From the NCBI GenBank assembly GCA_963834705.1, contig CAWICV010000015.1, positions 186,001 through 250,000 of the forward strand: a stretch of DNA of 64,000 bases, read 5' to 3'. The notes beneath the pieces are model-generated. The model was not told where the DNA came from and did not search any database. It was given only the letters and a program-made list of their open reading frames with translations. The first letter of the stretch is position 1. The number at the start of each line of letters is the position of its first letter. Shown piece by piece: positions 56,033-64,000 of this stretch. Origin of the DNA: RYN-230 sp963834705 (lineage in GTDB: Bacteria > Actinomycetota > Actinomycetes > Streptosporangiales > Streptosporangiaceae). The position numbers and the translations under genes are program-made.

Positions 56033-57012
56033 CAACACCGGGCTTCCCCGCGGTACGGCCGCGGCGGCTGCGCCGCACCGCCGCGCTGCGCCGCCTGGTC
56101 GCGCAGACCAGCGTGCAGCCGTCGGACCTGCTGCTGCCGATGTTCGTCAAGGAAGGGATCGGCGAGGCACAACCGGTCGGCTCCATGCCCGGCGTGGTCC
56201 AGCACACCCGGGACAGCCTGCGCAAGGCGGCCGTGGAGGCGACCGAGGCCGGGGTCGGCGGGCTGGTCCTGTTCGGCGTCCCGGCGGTCAAGGACGGCCG
56301 CGGCTCGGCCGCCGACGACCCGGACGGGATCCTCAACCTGGCCCTCGGTGACCTGGCCGCTGAGGTGGGCGATGCCACCGTGCTGATGGCCGACCTGTGC
56401 CTGGACGAGTACACCGACCACGGCCACTGTGGCCTGCTCACCCCGGCGGGCGAGGTGGATAACGACGCGACGCTGGAGCGCTACGCGTCGATCGCGGTCG
56501 CACAGGCCGCGGCCGGGGCGCACGTGGTGGCGCCCAGCGGGATGATGGACGGGCAGGTCGCCGCCATCCGGGTGGCGCTGGACCAGGGCGGCTACCCCGA
56601 GGTGGCCATCTGCGCCTACTCGGCCAAGTACGCCTCCGCGTTCTACGGGCCGTTCCGAGACGCGGCCGAGTGCGCGCCGCAGTTCGGCGACCGGGCCGCC
56701 TATCAGCAGGACCCGCGGGCCGGCGACGCGCTGCGCGAGATCCTGCTGGACGTGGCCGAGGGCGCGGACATCGTGATGGTCAAGCCCGCGCTGCCGTATC
56801 TCGACGTGATCGCCGAGGCGGCCGCGAACGTGCCGGTGCCGGTGGCCGCGTATCAGGTCAGCGGCGAGTTCGCGATGGTGGAGGCGGCGGCGGCGAACGG
56901 CTGGGTGGACCGGGACCGGGTCATCCTGGAGACGGTGACCGGCATCCGCCGGGCCGGGGCCAGCATCATCCTCACCTACTGGGCGGCCGAACTGGCCCGC
57001 CGTCTGAGCTGA
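56029..57012 (+). CDS. hemB: Porphobilinogen synthase (ALAD)
   Basis: 327 aa from GTG 56029. Metal site 'DLCLDEYTDHGHCG' (mixed Cys/Asp type), Schiff-base lysines in 'YSAKYASAFYGPFRDAA' and 'VMVKPALPYLDVI'. Condenses two ALA to porphobilinogen. Last gene of rex-hemACDB; the prim-pol-like gene follows after 202 bp. Confidence 0.96.
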   Translation: MTTPGFPAVRPRRLRRTAALRRLVAQTSVQPSDLLLPMFVKEGIGEAQPVGSMPGVVQHTRDSLRKAAVEATEAGVGGLVLFGVPAVKDGRGSAADDPDGILNLALGDLAAEVGDATVLMADLCLDEYTDHGHCGLLTPAGEVDNDATLERYASIAVAQAAAGAHVVAPSGMMDGQVAAIRVALDQGGYPEVAICAYSAKYASAFYGPFRDAAECAPQFGDRAAYQQDPRAGDALREILLDVAEGADIVMVKPALPYLDVIAEAAANVPVPVAAYQVSGEFAMVEAAAANGWVDRDRVILETVTGIRRAGASIILTYWAAELARRLS

Positions 57013-57214
57013 CCGCTCTGGGAACCGTGGGACTTATGTGACTGAAGAGTCTAACGGGACTGCAGCGGTCTGGGGAGGTGGGTGGGAGGGCAGGCAATCT
57101 CTGTTCGGCAACATGTCGGCAACTCCCGGGGAGTCGGCCTGCGCGGAGCGTGGCCGGTCAGCCATCATCAGTAAGGGAGAGCGCTAACACTGCCGTCACG
57201 GGAAGTGGAGCCTG

Positions 57215-57874
57215 ATGGTCGCACCGGTACTGCGCCGGGGCCGGCGCCGGGACGCCGGGCGGCTGGCCGCGGCCGCCGCCGGGTACGCCCAGCTCGGCTG
57301 GCCGGTCTGCCTGGGTGCCTACCCACCGGGCCAGAGCATGGGCCGGGCCTGCTCCTGTGACCGGGTCGGCTGCCCGGCGCCCGCCGCGCACCCGATGTCC
57401 CCGGCCTGGCAACTGCTGGCCAGCACCGAGGCGGGCAAGGTGCAGCAGCGCTGGATCGACCATCCCGAGGCCAACATCGTGCTGCCCACCGGGCGGGTGT
57501 TCGACGTGCTCGACGTGCCCGCCGCCGCGGGCAGCGCGGCGCTGGACGCGATGCGCCAGGCCGCGGCGCCGCCTGGGCCGGTGGCGGCCGGTGGCGGCCG
57601 GGCGCTGTTCTTCGTGGCCACCCGGGGCGCCCCCGAGGACGAGGACGAGTGGTGGTCCTGCCACCTGGACTGCGCCCCGGAGGACATTGGCGAGGTGGCC
57701 GCGCTGCGCTGGCACTGCCGGAACAGCTTCGTTCTCGCACCGCCGTCCCGTGACCCGTTCGGCGCCCCGGCCCGCTGGCTGATCCCGCCGCCCCCCGACG
57801 GCCCTGATCTGCTGCCCGATGCCCTGCGCCTGCTGGAGTTCCTGGCCGACGCGTGCGAAGAGGAGGCTCTTTAA
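57215..57874 (+). CDS. Degenerate prim-pol-like protein
   Basis: 219 aa. Bifunctional DNA primase/polymerase N-terminal-like: 'AAAAAGYAQLGWPVCLGAYPPGQ', Cys-rich 'CSCDRVGCPAPAAHPM', 'NIVLPTGRVFDVLDVPAAAG' (where active prim-pols have a DxD metal pair, here DVLDV), 'GGGRALFFVATRG', 'WHCRNSFVLAPPSRDPFG'. Short stand-alone versions like this are frequently annotated next to hemL in actinomycetes. Enzymatic activity looks doubtful. Function unknown. Confidence 0.7.
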   Translation: MVAPVLRRGRRRDAGRLAAAAAGYAQLGWPVCLGAYPPGQSMGRACSCDRVGCPAPAAHPMSPAWQLLASTEAGKVQQRWIDHPEANIVLPTGRVFDVLDVPAAAGSAALDAMRQAAAPPGPVAAGGGRALFFVATRGAPEDEDEWWSCHLDCAPEDIGEVAALRWHCRNSFVLAPPSRDPFGAPARWLIPPPPDGPDLLPDALRLLEFLADACEEEAL

Positions 57875-57978
57875 GTGAGCGCTGTCCGGTTCCGGCTAGC
57901 GAGGGCGGGCCGGCAGGCCCGTCCGGGTGGCCGGTGCTCATGGTCCGGCCGGACGGCACGAACATCTCAGGAGGCACT

Positions 57979-59277
57979 GTGAGGCGCCCGGACCGATCCG
58001 GCGAGCTGTTCAGCCGGGCCAGTGCGGTCATCCCTGGCGGAGTGAATTCCCCGGTCCGGGCGTTCGGCTCAGTGGGCGGCGTGCCGGTGTTCATGGCCTC
58101 GGGGAGCGGCCCGTACCTCACCGACGTGGACGGGCGCAGCTACGTGGACCTGGTCTGCTCCTGGGGACCGATGATCCTCGGCCACGCCCACCCGGCCGTC
58201 ACCGAGGCGGTCCAGGCGGCCGCGGCCCGCGGCACCTCGTTCGGCACCGCCACGGCCGGCGAAGTGGAACTGGCCGAGGAGATCGTGGCCCGCACCCCGG
58301 TGGAGAAGGTCCGGCTGGTCAACTCGGGCACCGAGGCGACGATGACCGCAGTCCGGCTGGCCCGCGCCTTCACCGGCCGCCGGGTGGTGGTCAAGTTCGC
58401 CGGGTGCTACCACGGCCACGTGGACGCGCTGCTGGCCGCGGCGGGCTCCGGCGTGGCCACGTTCGGGCTGCCCGATTCGCCCGGGGTGACCGGTGCGGCC
58501 GCCGGCGACACCCTGGTGCTGCCCTACAACGACGCGCTCGCGGTGCGCCAGGCCTTCGTCGAGCACGGTGCCCGGGTCGCCTGCGTGATCACCGAGGCGT
58601 GCCCGGCCAACATGGGCGTGGTGCCGCCGACGGCCGGCTTCAACGACCTGCTGGCTGAGCTGTGCCGGGAGCACGGCGCGCTGCTCATCATGGATGAGGT
58701 GCTGACTGGGTTCCGGGTCACCGCGTCCGGCTGGTACGGCCGGGAAGGCGTGGCCGGCGACCTGATGACGTTCGGCAAGGTGATGGGCGGCGGGCTGCCC
58801 GCGGCCGCGTTCGGCGGCCGGGCCGAGATCATGGACCGGCTGGCCCCGACCGGGCCGGTGTACCAGGCGGGCACGCTGTCCGGCAACCCGCTGGCCACCG
58901 CGGCCGGGCTGGCCACGCTGCGCAACTGCACCCCCGAGGTGTACGCCCGGCTGGACGAGGTCGCGGCGACCATCGCCAAGCTGGCCAGCGACACGCTGAG
59001 CGCGGCCGGGCTGCCGTTCCGGCTGCAGGAGGCGGGCAGCCTGTTCTCTGTGTTCCTCGGTACCGACCGGGCGGTCCGCGACTTCGGTGAGGCGCACGGC
59101 CAGTCCGCGGCGGCCTACGCGGCGTACTTCCATGCCCTGCTGGAGCAGGGCGTCTACCTGCCCCCGTCGCCGTACGAGGCGTGGTTCGTATCCGCCGCGC
59201 ACGACAGCGAGGCGGTGGAGCGGATCGCCGCCGCGCTGCCCGCCGCCGCCCGTGCCGCGGCCGAGGCCCTGAGCTGA
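57979..59277 (+). CDS. hemL: Glutamate-1-semialdehyde 2,1-aminomutase
   Basis: 432 aa from GTG 57979 with AGGAGG at 57969-57974; ATG 57940 is a possible longer start. PLP lysine K267 in 'DLMTFGKVMGGGLPAAAFGG'; 'VNSGTEATMTAVRLARAFTGR', 'FAGCYHGHVDALL', 'LIMDEVLTGFRV'. Converts glutamate-1-semialdehyde to ALA, the step missing from the rex-hemACDB block. A large inverted repeat follows the stop. Confidence 0.95.
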   Translation: MRRPDRSGELFSRASAVIPGGVNSPVRAFGSVGGVPVFMASGSGPYLTDVDGRSYVDLVCSWGPMILGHAHPAVTEAVQAAAARGTSFGTATAGEVELAEEIVARTPVEKVRLVNSGTEATMTAVRLARAFTGRRVVVKFAGCYHGHVDALLAAAGSGVATFGLPDSPGVTGAAAGDTLVLPYNDALAVRQAFVEHGARVACVITEACPANMGVVPPTAGFNDLLAELCREHGALLIMDEVLTGFRVTASGWYGREGVAGDLMTFGKVMGGGLPAAAFGGRAEIMDRLAPTGPVYQAGTLSGNPLATAAGLATLRNCTPEVYARLDEVAATIAKLASDTLSAAGLPFRLQEAGSLFSVFLGTDRAVRDFGEAHGQSAAAYAAYFHALLEQGVYLPPSPYEAWFVSAAHDSEAVERIAAALPAAARAAAEALS

Positions 59278-59296
59278 CCCGGCCCCATCAACGACT

Positions 59297-59357
59297 CGTG
59301 ATCATGGCCTGAGTAGTACTGGAACCGTACCGGAACCCCACCAAGGCCATGATCACG
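59297..59357. terminator. 14-bp inverted repeat after hemL
   Basis: CGTGATCATGGCCT (59297-59310) and AGGCCATGATCACG (59344-59357) are perfect complements around a 33-bp loop with its own AGTACT and ACCGTACCGG symmetry. Between convergent genes, so it can act as a bidirectional terminator; size and loop also recall dispersed hairpin elements. Confidence 0.65.
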
Positions 59358-59400
59358 ATTGCGGCAGGCGGGGAGGCCGGCCGGGCTGGCGGCATCGGCG

Positions 59401-60273
59401 CTAGCCGACGGCGATGCAGATGATGCCGGCCGCGATGGCGGCGGCCGCAGCCAGGCGCCGGGCCAGCTGCCCCTCGCCGAGCAGCCGGCGGCCGAGCAGC
59501 ACCCCGGCCAGCACACTGACCTCGCGGGCCGGCGCGACCGCGCTGACCGCGGTGAAGCTGAGCGCGACCAGCACCAGGATGTAGGCCAGCGGAGAGAGCA
59601 CCGCGGCGCCGAGTACCTGGCGCCGGTAGGTCCGCCAGACCAGCGCGGTGCGCGGCCGGTGGCGGAGCGCGAACGGGGCCAGCAGCAGCGCCATCATCGG
59701 CAGCGACGCATAGCCCTGGACCAGCGGCGGCACCTTGAGCGTGCTCACCGCGTACTTGTCCCACAGCGTGTACGACGCGATGAACGCCCCGGTGACCAGC
59801 GCGAAGGTCAGCGCCCGCGGAGCTGGGCGGGCGGCTGACCCGCCGTTACCAGCAGGCGCACCAAGCAGCAGAACGCCAGCTATCACCAGTCCTATACCTG
59901 CGATCCCGGCCGCTCCGGGGTGCTCGCCAAGCAGCACGATGCCGGCCAGCGCGGCCAGCAGGGCGCCGCTGCCGCGGCCCACCGGGTAGACCACGGACAG
60001 GTCGCCCAGCCGGTAGCCGGACTGCAGGAACAGGAAGTAGCCGACTTGCAGCAGCCCGGTTCCGATCATGAACATCCAGCACAGGCCGGTGAGCCTGGGC
60101 GGGTCAACCAGCACGGCGATGAGCACGACCGGGGCGTACAGCACCGTGGCGGCCAGTGCCATCAGCCAGACGAACGAGGACGCGCCGGTCACCGAAGCCT
60201 GCTTGCTGAACAGATTCCAGGTGGCGTGCGCGACGGCGGCGACGAGGATCAGGGCTAGCGCGGTGGCGCTCAT
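59401..60273 (-). CDS. EamA/DMT-family transporter
   Basis: 290 aa from ATG 60273. Ten hydrophobic helices in two EamA repeats ('LALILVAAVAHATWNLFSKQA' first helix; second repeat from 'LTFALVTGAFIASYTLWDKYAV'). Members export metabolites or amino acids; substrate unknown. Convergent with hemL, divergent from the phosphatase gene with a 283-bp spacer in which nothing definite is seen. Confidence 0.85.
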   Translation of the reverse strand: MSATALALILVAAVAHATWNLFSKQASVTGASSFVWLMALAATVLYAPVVLIAVLVDPPRLTGLCWMFMIGTGLLQVGYFLFLQSGYRLGDLSVVYPVGRGSGALLAALAGIVLLGEHPGAAGIAGIGLVIAGVLLLGAPAGNGGSAARPAPRALTFALVTGAFIASYTLWDKYAVSTLKVPPLVQGYASLPMMALLLAPFALRHRPRTALVWRTYRRQVLGAAVLSPLAYILVLVALSFTAVSAVAPAREVSVLAGVLLGRRLLGEGQLARRLAAAAAIAAGIICIAVG

Positions 60274-60556
60274 GTGGGGGCGGCTCCCTAGTCCGGACCC
60301 GGGGACCAGCCCGGGCATGGCGAACGAGAGCCCTCGAGGTTTCTATCCCGTCAGGTGTGGATGCCCGGCAGGGCACCTGGCGCCGCTCGGTCCAGCCTGC
60401 CCCGCTCTTGTTGTGCGGCCGGGGCCGCCCGGCAGACCGGGCGCGGGCGGGGCACGGAACCCTAGGCGCAACCACAAGCTGGCGCCAAGTTTACCTGCTC
60501 GCCTGCTGCCCCGCCCTAGCAGGCTGAGCTGGGTGTCCCGGTAGGCTGTGCCCGCC

Positions 60557-61231
60557 ATGACTGAAAACCCAGCTCCGGACACCGTGCTTCCAAACACCGT
60601 GCTTCCGGGCACCGTGCTGCATCTGCTGCGGCATGGTGAGGTCTACAACCCGGGCGGCCTGCTGTACGGCCGCCTGCCCGACTTCCACCTCTCCGAAGAG
60701 GGCCGTCTGATGGCCAAGGCCGCGGCGGCCTTCCTGGCCGGCCGGGACGTGACGGCGTTGCGATCCTCGCCGCTGGACCGGACGCTGGAAACTTCCGCGC
60801 CGCTGGCCGCGCAGTTCGAGCTTGAGGTGCACACCGACGAGCGGCTGATCGAGCCGACGAACGTGTTCGAGGGCACCACGGTCGGTGTCGGCCCGGGCGC
60901 GCTGCGGAACCCGGCCAACTGGCGTTACCTGTACAACCCGTTCCGGCCGTCCTGGGGTGAGCCGTACCGGGACATCGCGGACCGGATGCTGGCCGCGATG
61001 ACGGACGCCGCGCGGGCCGCGCGCGGGCACGAGGCGGTGCTGGTCAGCCATCAGCTGCCGATCTGGATCGCCCGGCGCGCGGCCGAGGGCAAGCCGCTGT
61101 GGCACCACCCGGCGCACCGGCAGTGCGCGCTGGCCAGCGTGACCAGCTTCAGCTACACCGGGGACGAGATCACCGGGGTGAGTTACGCCGAGCCGGGGGG
61201 CCACGGCCGCCAGCAGACGCCGGGCGCGTGA
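60557..61231 (+). CDS. Histidine phosphatase family (phosphoglycerate mutase-like)
   Basis: 224 aa from ATG 60557. 'LHLLRHGEVYNPGGLLYGRLPDFHLSEEG' has the phospho-accepting RHG motif; 'LRSSPLDRTLETSAPLA', second His in 'AVLVSHQLPIWI'. The N-terminus holds a small VLPNTVLPGTVL repeat from near-identical 15-18-bp units. Equivalent of Rv0525 in the hemL-ccs region. Substrate unknown. Confidence 0.85.
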   Translation: MTENPAPDTVLPNTVLPGTVLHLLRHGEVYNPGGLLYGRLPDFHLSEEGRLMAKAAAAFLAGRDVTALRSSPLDRTLETSAPLAAQFELEVHTDERLIEPTNVFEGTTVGVGPGALRNPANWRYLYNPFRPSWGEPYRDIADRMLAAMTDAARAARGHEAVLVSHQLPIWIARRAAEGKPLWHHPAHRQCALASVTSFSYTGDEITGVSYAEPGGHGRQQTPGA

Positions 61232-61313
61232 CTGCGGGCCGCCCCGCCGTCAGCCGCGCCAGGTTTGTCGGGCACAATGGGGCGCGGTACTACTCGCTGT
61301 AGGAGCTATCTCC

Positions 61314-61940
61314 GTGTCCCGTCCGCCCCACCCGACGTCCCGCGTTACCCGGCTGGGCCGGGCTGCGCGGCTCGGCCTGCTGGCCTCGGTTTCGGCGCTG
61401 GCCGTATCCGGCTGCACGGGCGGCACCGTCGCGGCGAACAGCCCGGCCAACAACGGCCAGAGCTTCGTGTCCGGGAGCTCGGGTACCACGGTGTACCAGG
61501 CCGGGACCGCCCCGGTCGCCCCGGCGGTGAGCGGCCCGCTGGTCGGCGGTGGACGGCTCAGCCTGGCTGCTTACCGGGGGCACGTGGTGGTGCTGAACTT
61601 CTGGGGATCGTGGTGCCCGCCGTGCCGGGCCGAGGCACCCAGCCTGGGCCAGCTGGACCGGCAGTACAGCCCGTCCGGCGTCCGGTTCCTGGGCATCGAT
61701 ATCCGGGACAGCCCGGCTACCGCCGAGGCGTTCATGAGCGACTTCCGGATCAGTTACCCGAGCCTGAACGACCCGAGCGACAACCTGGCGCTCGATTTCC
61801 GGGACACCGTGCCACCGGCCGGGATCCCCACCACACTGGTCATATCACGCGGCGGCCGGATCACCGCGCGGGTGATCGGCGGGGTGACCTATGACGGCCT
61901 GAAGAAGCTGATCCAGCGAGTGGTGGCAGAATCCGGATGA
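61314..61940 (+). CDS. resA: TlpA/ResA-like thiol-disulfide lipoprotein
   Basis: 208 aa from GTG 61314. Lipobox 'LAVSGC' with C34, then a linker and thioredoxin domain with C100-P-P-C103 ('FWGSWCPPCRAEAPSL') and cis-Pro in 'AGIPTTLV'. Reduces apocytochrome c cysteines for heme attachment on the outer face. Overlaps resB by 4 bp; the ccdA gene normally present between them is missing. Confidence 0.9.
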   Translation: MSRPPHPTSRVTRLGRAARLGLLASVSALAVSGCTGGTVAANSPANNGQSFVSGSSGTTVYQAGTAPVAPAVSGPLVGGGRLSLAAYRGHVVVLNFWGSWCPPCRAEAPSLGQLDRQYSPSGVRFLGIDIRDSPATAEAFMSDFRISYPSLNDPSDNLALDFRDTVPPAGIPTTLVISRGGRITARVIGGVTYDGLKKLIQRVVAESG

Positions 61941-63562
61941 CCGAGACCTCCCGGATGACCGAGACGGAAGCGGCCGAGACCGGCGCCGTCGAGACCGGCG
62001 CGGCCGAGGGGGCCACGCCGCCGTCCAGTTCGGGATATGGGGCGGCGGGCTGGCTGCGCTGGGGCTGGCGCCAGCTGACCTCGATGCGCACCGCGCTGAT
62101 CCTGCTGTTCCTGCTGGCGGTGGCCAGCGTGCCCGGGTCGCTGCTGCCGCAGCAGGGCATCGACCCGGCGGCCGTGCAGCAGTACTACGTCTCGCACCCC
62201 GGGCTGGCCCCGTGGCTGGGCCGGCTGTCCCTGTTCAACGTGTTCGCGGCGCCCTGGTTCGCCGCCGTCTACCTGCTGCTGTTCCTGTCGCTGGCTGGCT
62301 GCGTGGTGCCCCGCGCCTACCGGCTGGCCCGCTCGGCCCGCGCGCTGCCGCCGCCCGCCCCGCGCAACGTGGCCCGGATGCCGCAGTCGGTGCGGCACCA
62401 GACCGGGCTGGACGCGGCGGCCGCGCTGGCTGCGGCCACCGCGGTGCTGAAGGCGCGCAAGTTCCGGCTGCGCACCGGTGACGGCTGGGTGTCGGCGGAA
62501 AAGGGTTACCGGCGGGAACTCGGCAACCTGCTGTTCCACCTGGCCCTGCTCGGGCTGCTCGGCGCGGTCGCGCTGGGCGGGATGTTCGGCTACAAGGCGA
62601 ACCGCCTGCTGGTGTCGGGCACGTCGTTCGCCAACACGGTGACCGCGCTGGACGTGTTCCACCCGGGCCGCCTGGTATCCGCATCCGACCTGCAGCCGTT
62701 CACCATCGCGCTCAACCGGTTCACGGCCAGTTACGTGCGGTCCGGCCAGCTGCGTGGCCAGCCGTCCTCGTTCAACGCCTACCTCACCTACTCGGCACAG
62801 CCCGGGGCGGCCAGCCAGGGCTATGACCTCCGGGTGAACCACCCGCTGAACGTGGACGGGGTGCGGGTGTTCCTGATCGGCCACGGGTACGCGCCGGTGT
62901 TCAAGGTCACCGACGGGACCGGGAAGGTGGTCTTCGACCAGCCGGTGCCGTTCATCGCGGTGAACACGTCCGGACTGGCCTCCGAGGGCGTGATCAAAGT
63001 CCCGGACGCCCGGCCCGACCAGCTTGGCTTCGCGGGCGTGTTCCTGCCCACCGCGGTGGACGCCGGGGGCACCCTAAAGTCGGTCTTCCCGGCACCGCTC
63101 AACCCCCGGGTCAGCTTGATCTCATACCGGGGCAACCTGGGCATGAACAGCGGCCCGTCGCAGTCGGTGTACCAGCTCAACACGGCCGGCCTGACCGAGC
63201 TGCCGGTCGCGCCCCGGCCACTGGCCCCCGGCCAGTCGATCAAGCTACCCGGCGGCGCCGGGACGCTGACCTTCACCGGGTACCGGCAGTGGGCCAGCCT
63301 GGCCATCACCTACGACCCGGGGCAGTTCCCGGCGCTGATCGCCGGGGTGGCCGCGCTGGCCGGGCTGCTGCTGTCCTTCTTCGTCCGGCGCCGCCGGATG
63401 TTCGTCCGGGCCTACCCGGGCCCGGACGGCCGCACCGTGGTGGACGTGGGCGGCCTGGCCCGGTCCGACCCGGCCGGCGGGTTCGACGAGGAGTTCGCCC
63501 GGCTGGCCGAGGAGTTCAGGACCGCGTACGCGGGCGAGACAAGCGAGGGGAAAACAGACTGA
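61937..63562 (+). CDS. resB: Cytochrome c biogenesis protein ResB
   Basis: 541 aa. Four transmembrane segments: 'TALILLFLLAVASVPGSLLPQ', 'AVYLLLFLSLAGCVVPR', 'LLFHLALLGLLGAVALGG' and C-terminal 'ALIAGVAALAGLLLSFFV', with a large outer domain between the third and fourth. Works with CcsB to carry and attach heme. N-terminal 40 residues are Thr/Glu/Ala-rich. Starts in the resA stop, ends in the ccsB start (TGATG). Confidence 0.92.
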   Translation: MTETSRMTETEAAETGAVETGAAEGATPPSSSGYGAAGWLRWGWRQLTSMRTALILLFLLAVASVPGSLLPQQGIDPAAVQQYYVSHPGLAPWLGRLSLFNVFAAPWFAAVYLLLFLSLAGCVVPRAYRLARSARALPPPAPRNVARMPQSVRHQTGLDAAAALAAATAVLKARKFRLRTGDGWVSAEKGYRRELGNLLFHLALLGLLGAVALGGMFGYKANRLLVSGTSFANTVTALDVFHPGRLVSASDLQPFTIALNRFTASYVRSGQLRGQPSSFNAYLTYSAQPGAASQGYDLRVNHPLNVDGVRVFLIGHGYAPVFKVTDGTGKVVFDQPVPFIAVNTSGLASEGVIKVPDARPDQLGFAGVFLPTAVDAGGTLKSVFPAPLNPRVSLISYRGNLGMNSGPSQSVYQLNTAGLTELPVAPRPLAPGQSIKLPGGAGTLTFTGYRQWASLAITYDPGQFPALIAGVAALAGLLLSFFVRRRRMFVRAYPGPDGRTVVDVGGLARSDPAGGFDEEFARLAEEFRTAYAGETSEGKTD

Positions 63563-64000
63563 TGGCCATCAACCAGGGGCTGTCCCACCTGAGTGACCAC
63601 TTCCTGATGGTCACCCTCGTGCTCTACTTCCTGGCTGTGCTGGCGTTCGCCGCCGACTTCGCGTTCGGCAAGCGCAGCTCGGCCGAGCCGGCCCAGGCCG
63701 AGGTGCCGGAACTGGTCACCGCCGGTGCGTCCGGTGCCAGCGCGGCCGGTACCGGTGCGGCTGGCGCGGCGGCCGGCCCCGTGCAGACCGGCTCAGCGCA
63801 GGCCGGCTCAGCGCAGACCGGCTCAGTGCAGACCGGCTCAGCGCAGGCCAGTGCGGATCAGGGCGGTGCGGATCAGGGCGGCGCGAAGGCCAGCGGCGGA
63901 ACCGGCAGCCTAGCGGCGGCCAGCCGGCCCAGCCTGCGCGACGCGAGCTTCTGGGTCCGGGCCGGGCTTGGGCTGACCGTGCTGGGCGTGCTCGCGCACA
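63562..64000 (+). CDS. ccsB: Cytochrome c biogenesis protein CcsB (partial, 3' end outside window)
   Basis: First 146 codons. Hydrophobic helix 'FLMVTLVLYFLAVLAFAADFAF', then an Ala/Gly/Ser/Gln-rich loop with GSAQT-type pentapeptide repeats (15-bp units, about 63790-63845), then the next helix begins ('FWVRAGLGLTVLGVLAH') at the window end. CcsB has a WWD heme-handling domain further on, not in view. By position after resB it is the CcsB/CcsA subunit. Confidence 0.85.
   Translation, partial: MAINQGLSHLSDHFLMVTLVLYFLAVLAFAADFAFGKRSSAEPAQAEVPELVTAGASGASAAGTGAAGAAAGPVQTGSAQAGSAQTGSVQTGSAQASADQGGADQGGAKASGGTGSLAAASRPSLRDASFWVRAGLGLTVLGVLAH
63780..63860. repeat. 15-bp repeats in ccsB
   Basis: Four to five units of 'accggctcagcgcag' type, encoding TGSAQ/AGSAQ/TGSVQ, in the cytosolic loop after the first helix of CcsB. 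Two shorter 12-bp-type GADQG units follow. Confidence 0.75.

Overview
The window is a single, gene-dense stretch (roughly 70 % GC, third codon positions almost always G/C, many GTG starts and 4-bp ATGA/GTGA overlaps) of an actinobacterial chromosome. Lineage markers are mycothiol synthase (mshD), a GlnR-like orphan regulator, a Rex-hemACDB block, the MurT/GatD amidation pair, an actinobacterial DivIVA/FilP-like coiled-coil protein and a Rv0500A/Rv0500B-type pair of small basic proteins. It looks like a filamentous high-GC actinomycete (Streptosporangiales/Streptomyces-like). The species cannot be named from the sequence. No prophage, insertion sequence, CRISPR array, tRNA or rRNA was recognised.

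Region by region. 0-13.6 kb: end of a MocR-type regulator, a short secreted beta-helix-type protein, a sulfolipid-type UDP-sulfoquinovose synthase (SQD1), then a surface/glycoconjugate-looking neighbourhood: GT2 and DUF2064 glycosyltransferases, an NAD-epimerase, a two-component system, a methyltransferase, a GT87-like membrane mannosyltransferase, a cytochrome-b561/sulfite-oxidase-like molybdoenzyme with a membrane partner, and a MarR regulator. 13.6-21.4 kb: alcohol dehydrogenase, M19 dipeptidase, an arginase-fold protein with altered metal ligands, DUF427, Ppx/GppA, a coiled-coil cell-pole protein and a gamma-carbonic anhydrase. 21.4-32.4 kb: mshD-glnR-like, MoaD, an ECF sigma/ZAS anti-sigma pair, then a sulfur operon (thioredoxin, cysteine-containing leader peptide with an attenuator, DUF4395, rhodanese, DUF1416) and the phosphate operon pstB-pstS-pstC-pstA with PHO-box-like repeats and a GntR/UTRA regulator. 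The order mshD, regulator, thioredoxin, DUF4395, rhodanese, DUF1416, pst recalls M. tuberculosis Rv0814c-Rv0820.

32.4-36.7 kb: a two-gene module of large proteins resembling type IV secretion coupling/VirB4-like ATPases that have lost their P-loops. 36.9-44.1 kb: MurT-GatD, DsrE, a possible structured RNA, nitrobindin, a small gene behind a leader mini-ORF and terminator, an N-terminally truncated sigma factor, a Nur-like Fur protein, YgfZ and proline dehydrogenase. 44.2-64 kb: proC, AcuC, BldC-like HTH, bS22, acyltransferase, HAD phosphatase, a membrane/ABM fusion, glutaredoxin, Rex (with its operator) and hemA-hemC-hemD-hemB, a degenerate prim-pol protein, hemL, EamA transporter, phosphoglycerate-mutase family, and the cytochrome c maturation genes resA-resB-ccsB without the usual ccdA. 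This last part parallels Rv0500-Rv0529.

A recurring oddity is the number of short tandem repeats: in-frame 15- to 27-bp repeats in at least six unrelated genes, plus three repeat blocks between genes, one of which is a tandem amplification of the last 22 bp of the glutaredoxin gene. Redox and sulfur homeostasis (Rex, heme, mycothiol, rhodanese, thioredoxins, glutaredoxin, DsrE) and phosphate or surface-lipid adaptation (pst, Ppx, SQD1, GlnR-like regulator) are the main functional themes.
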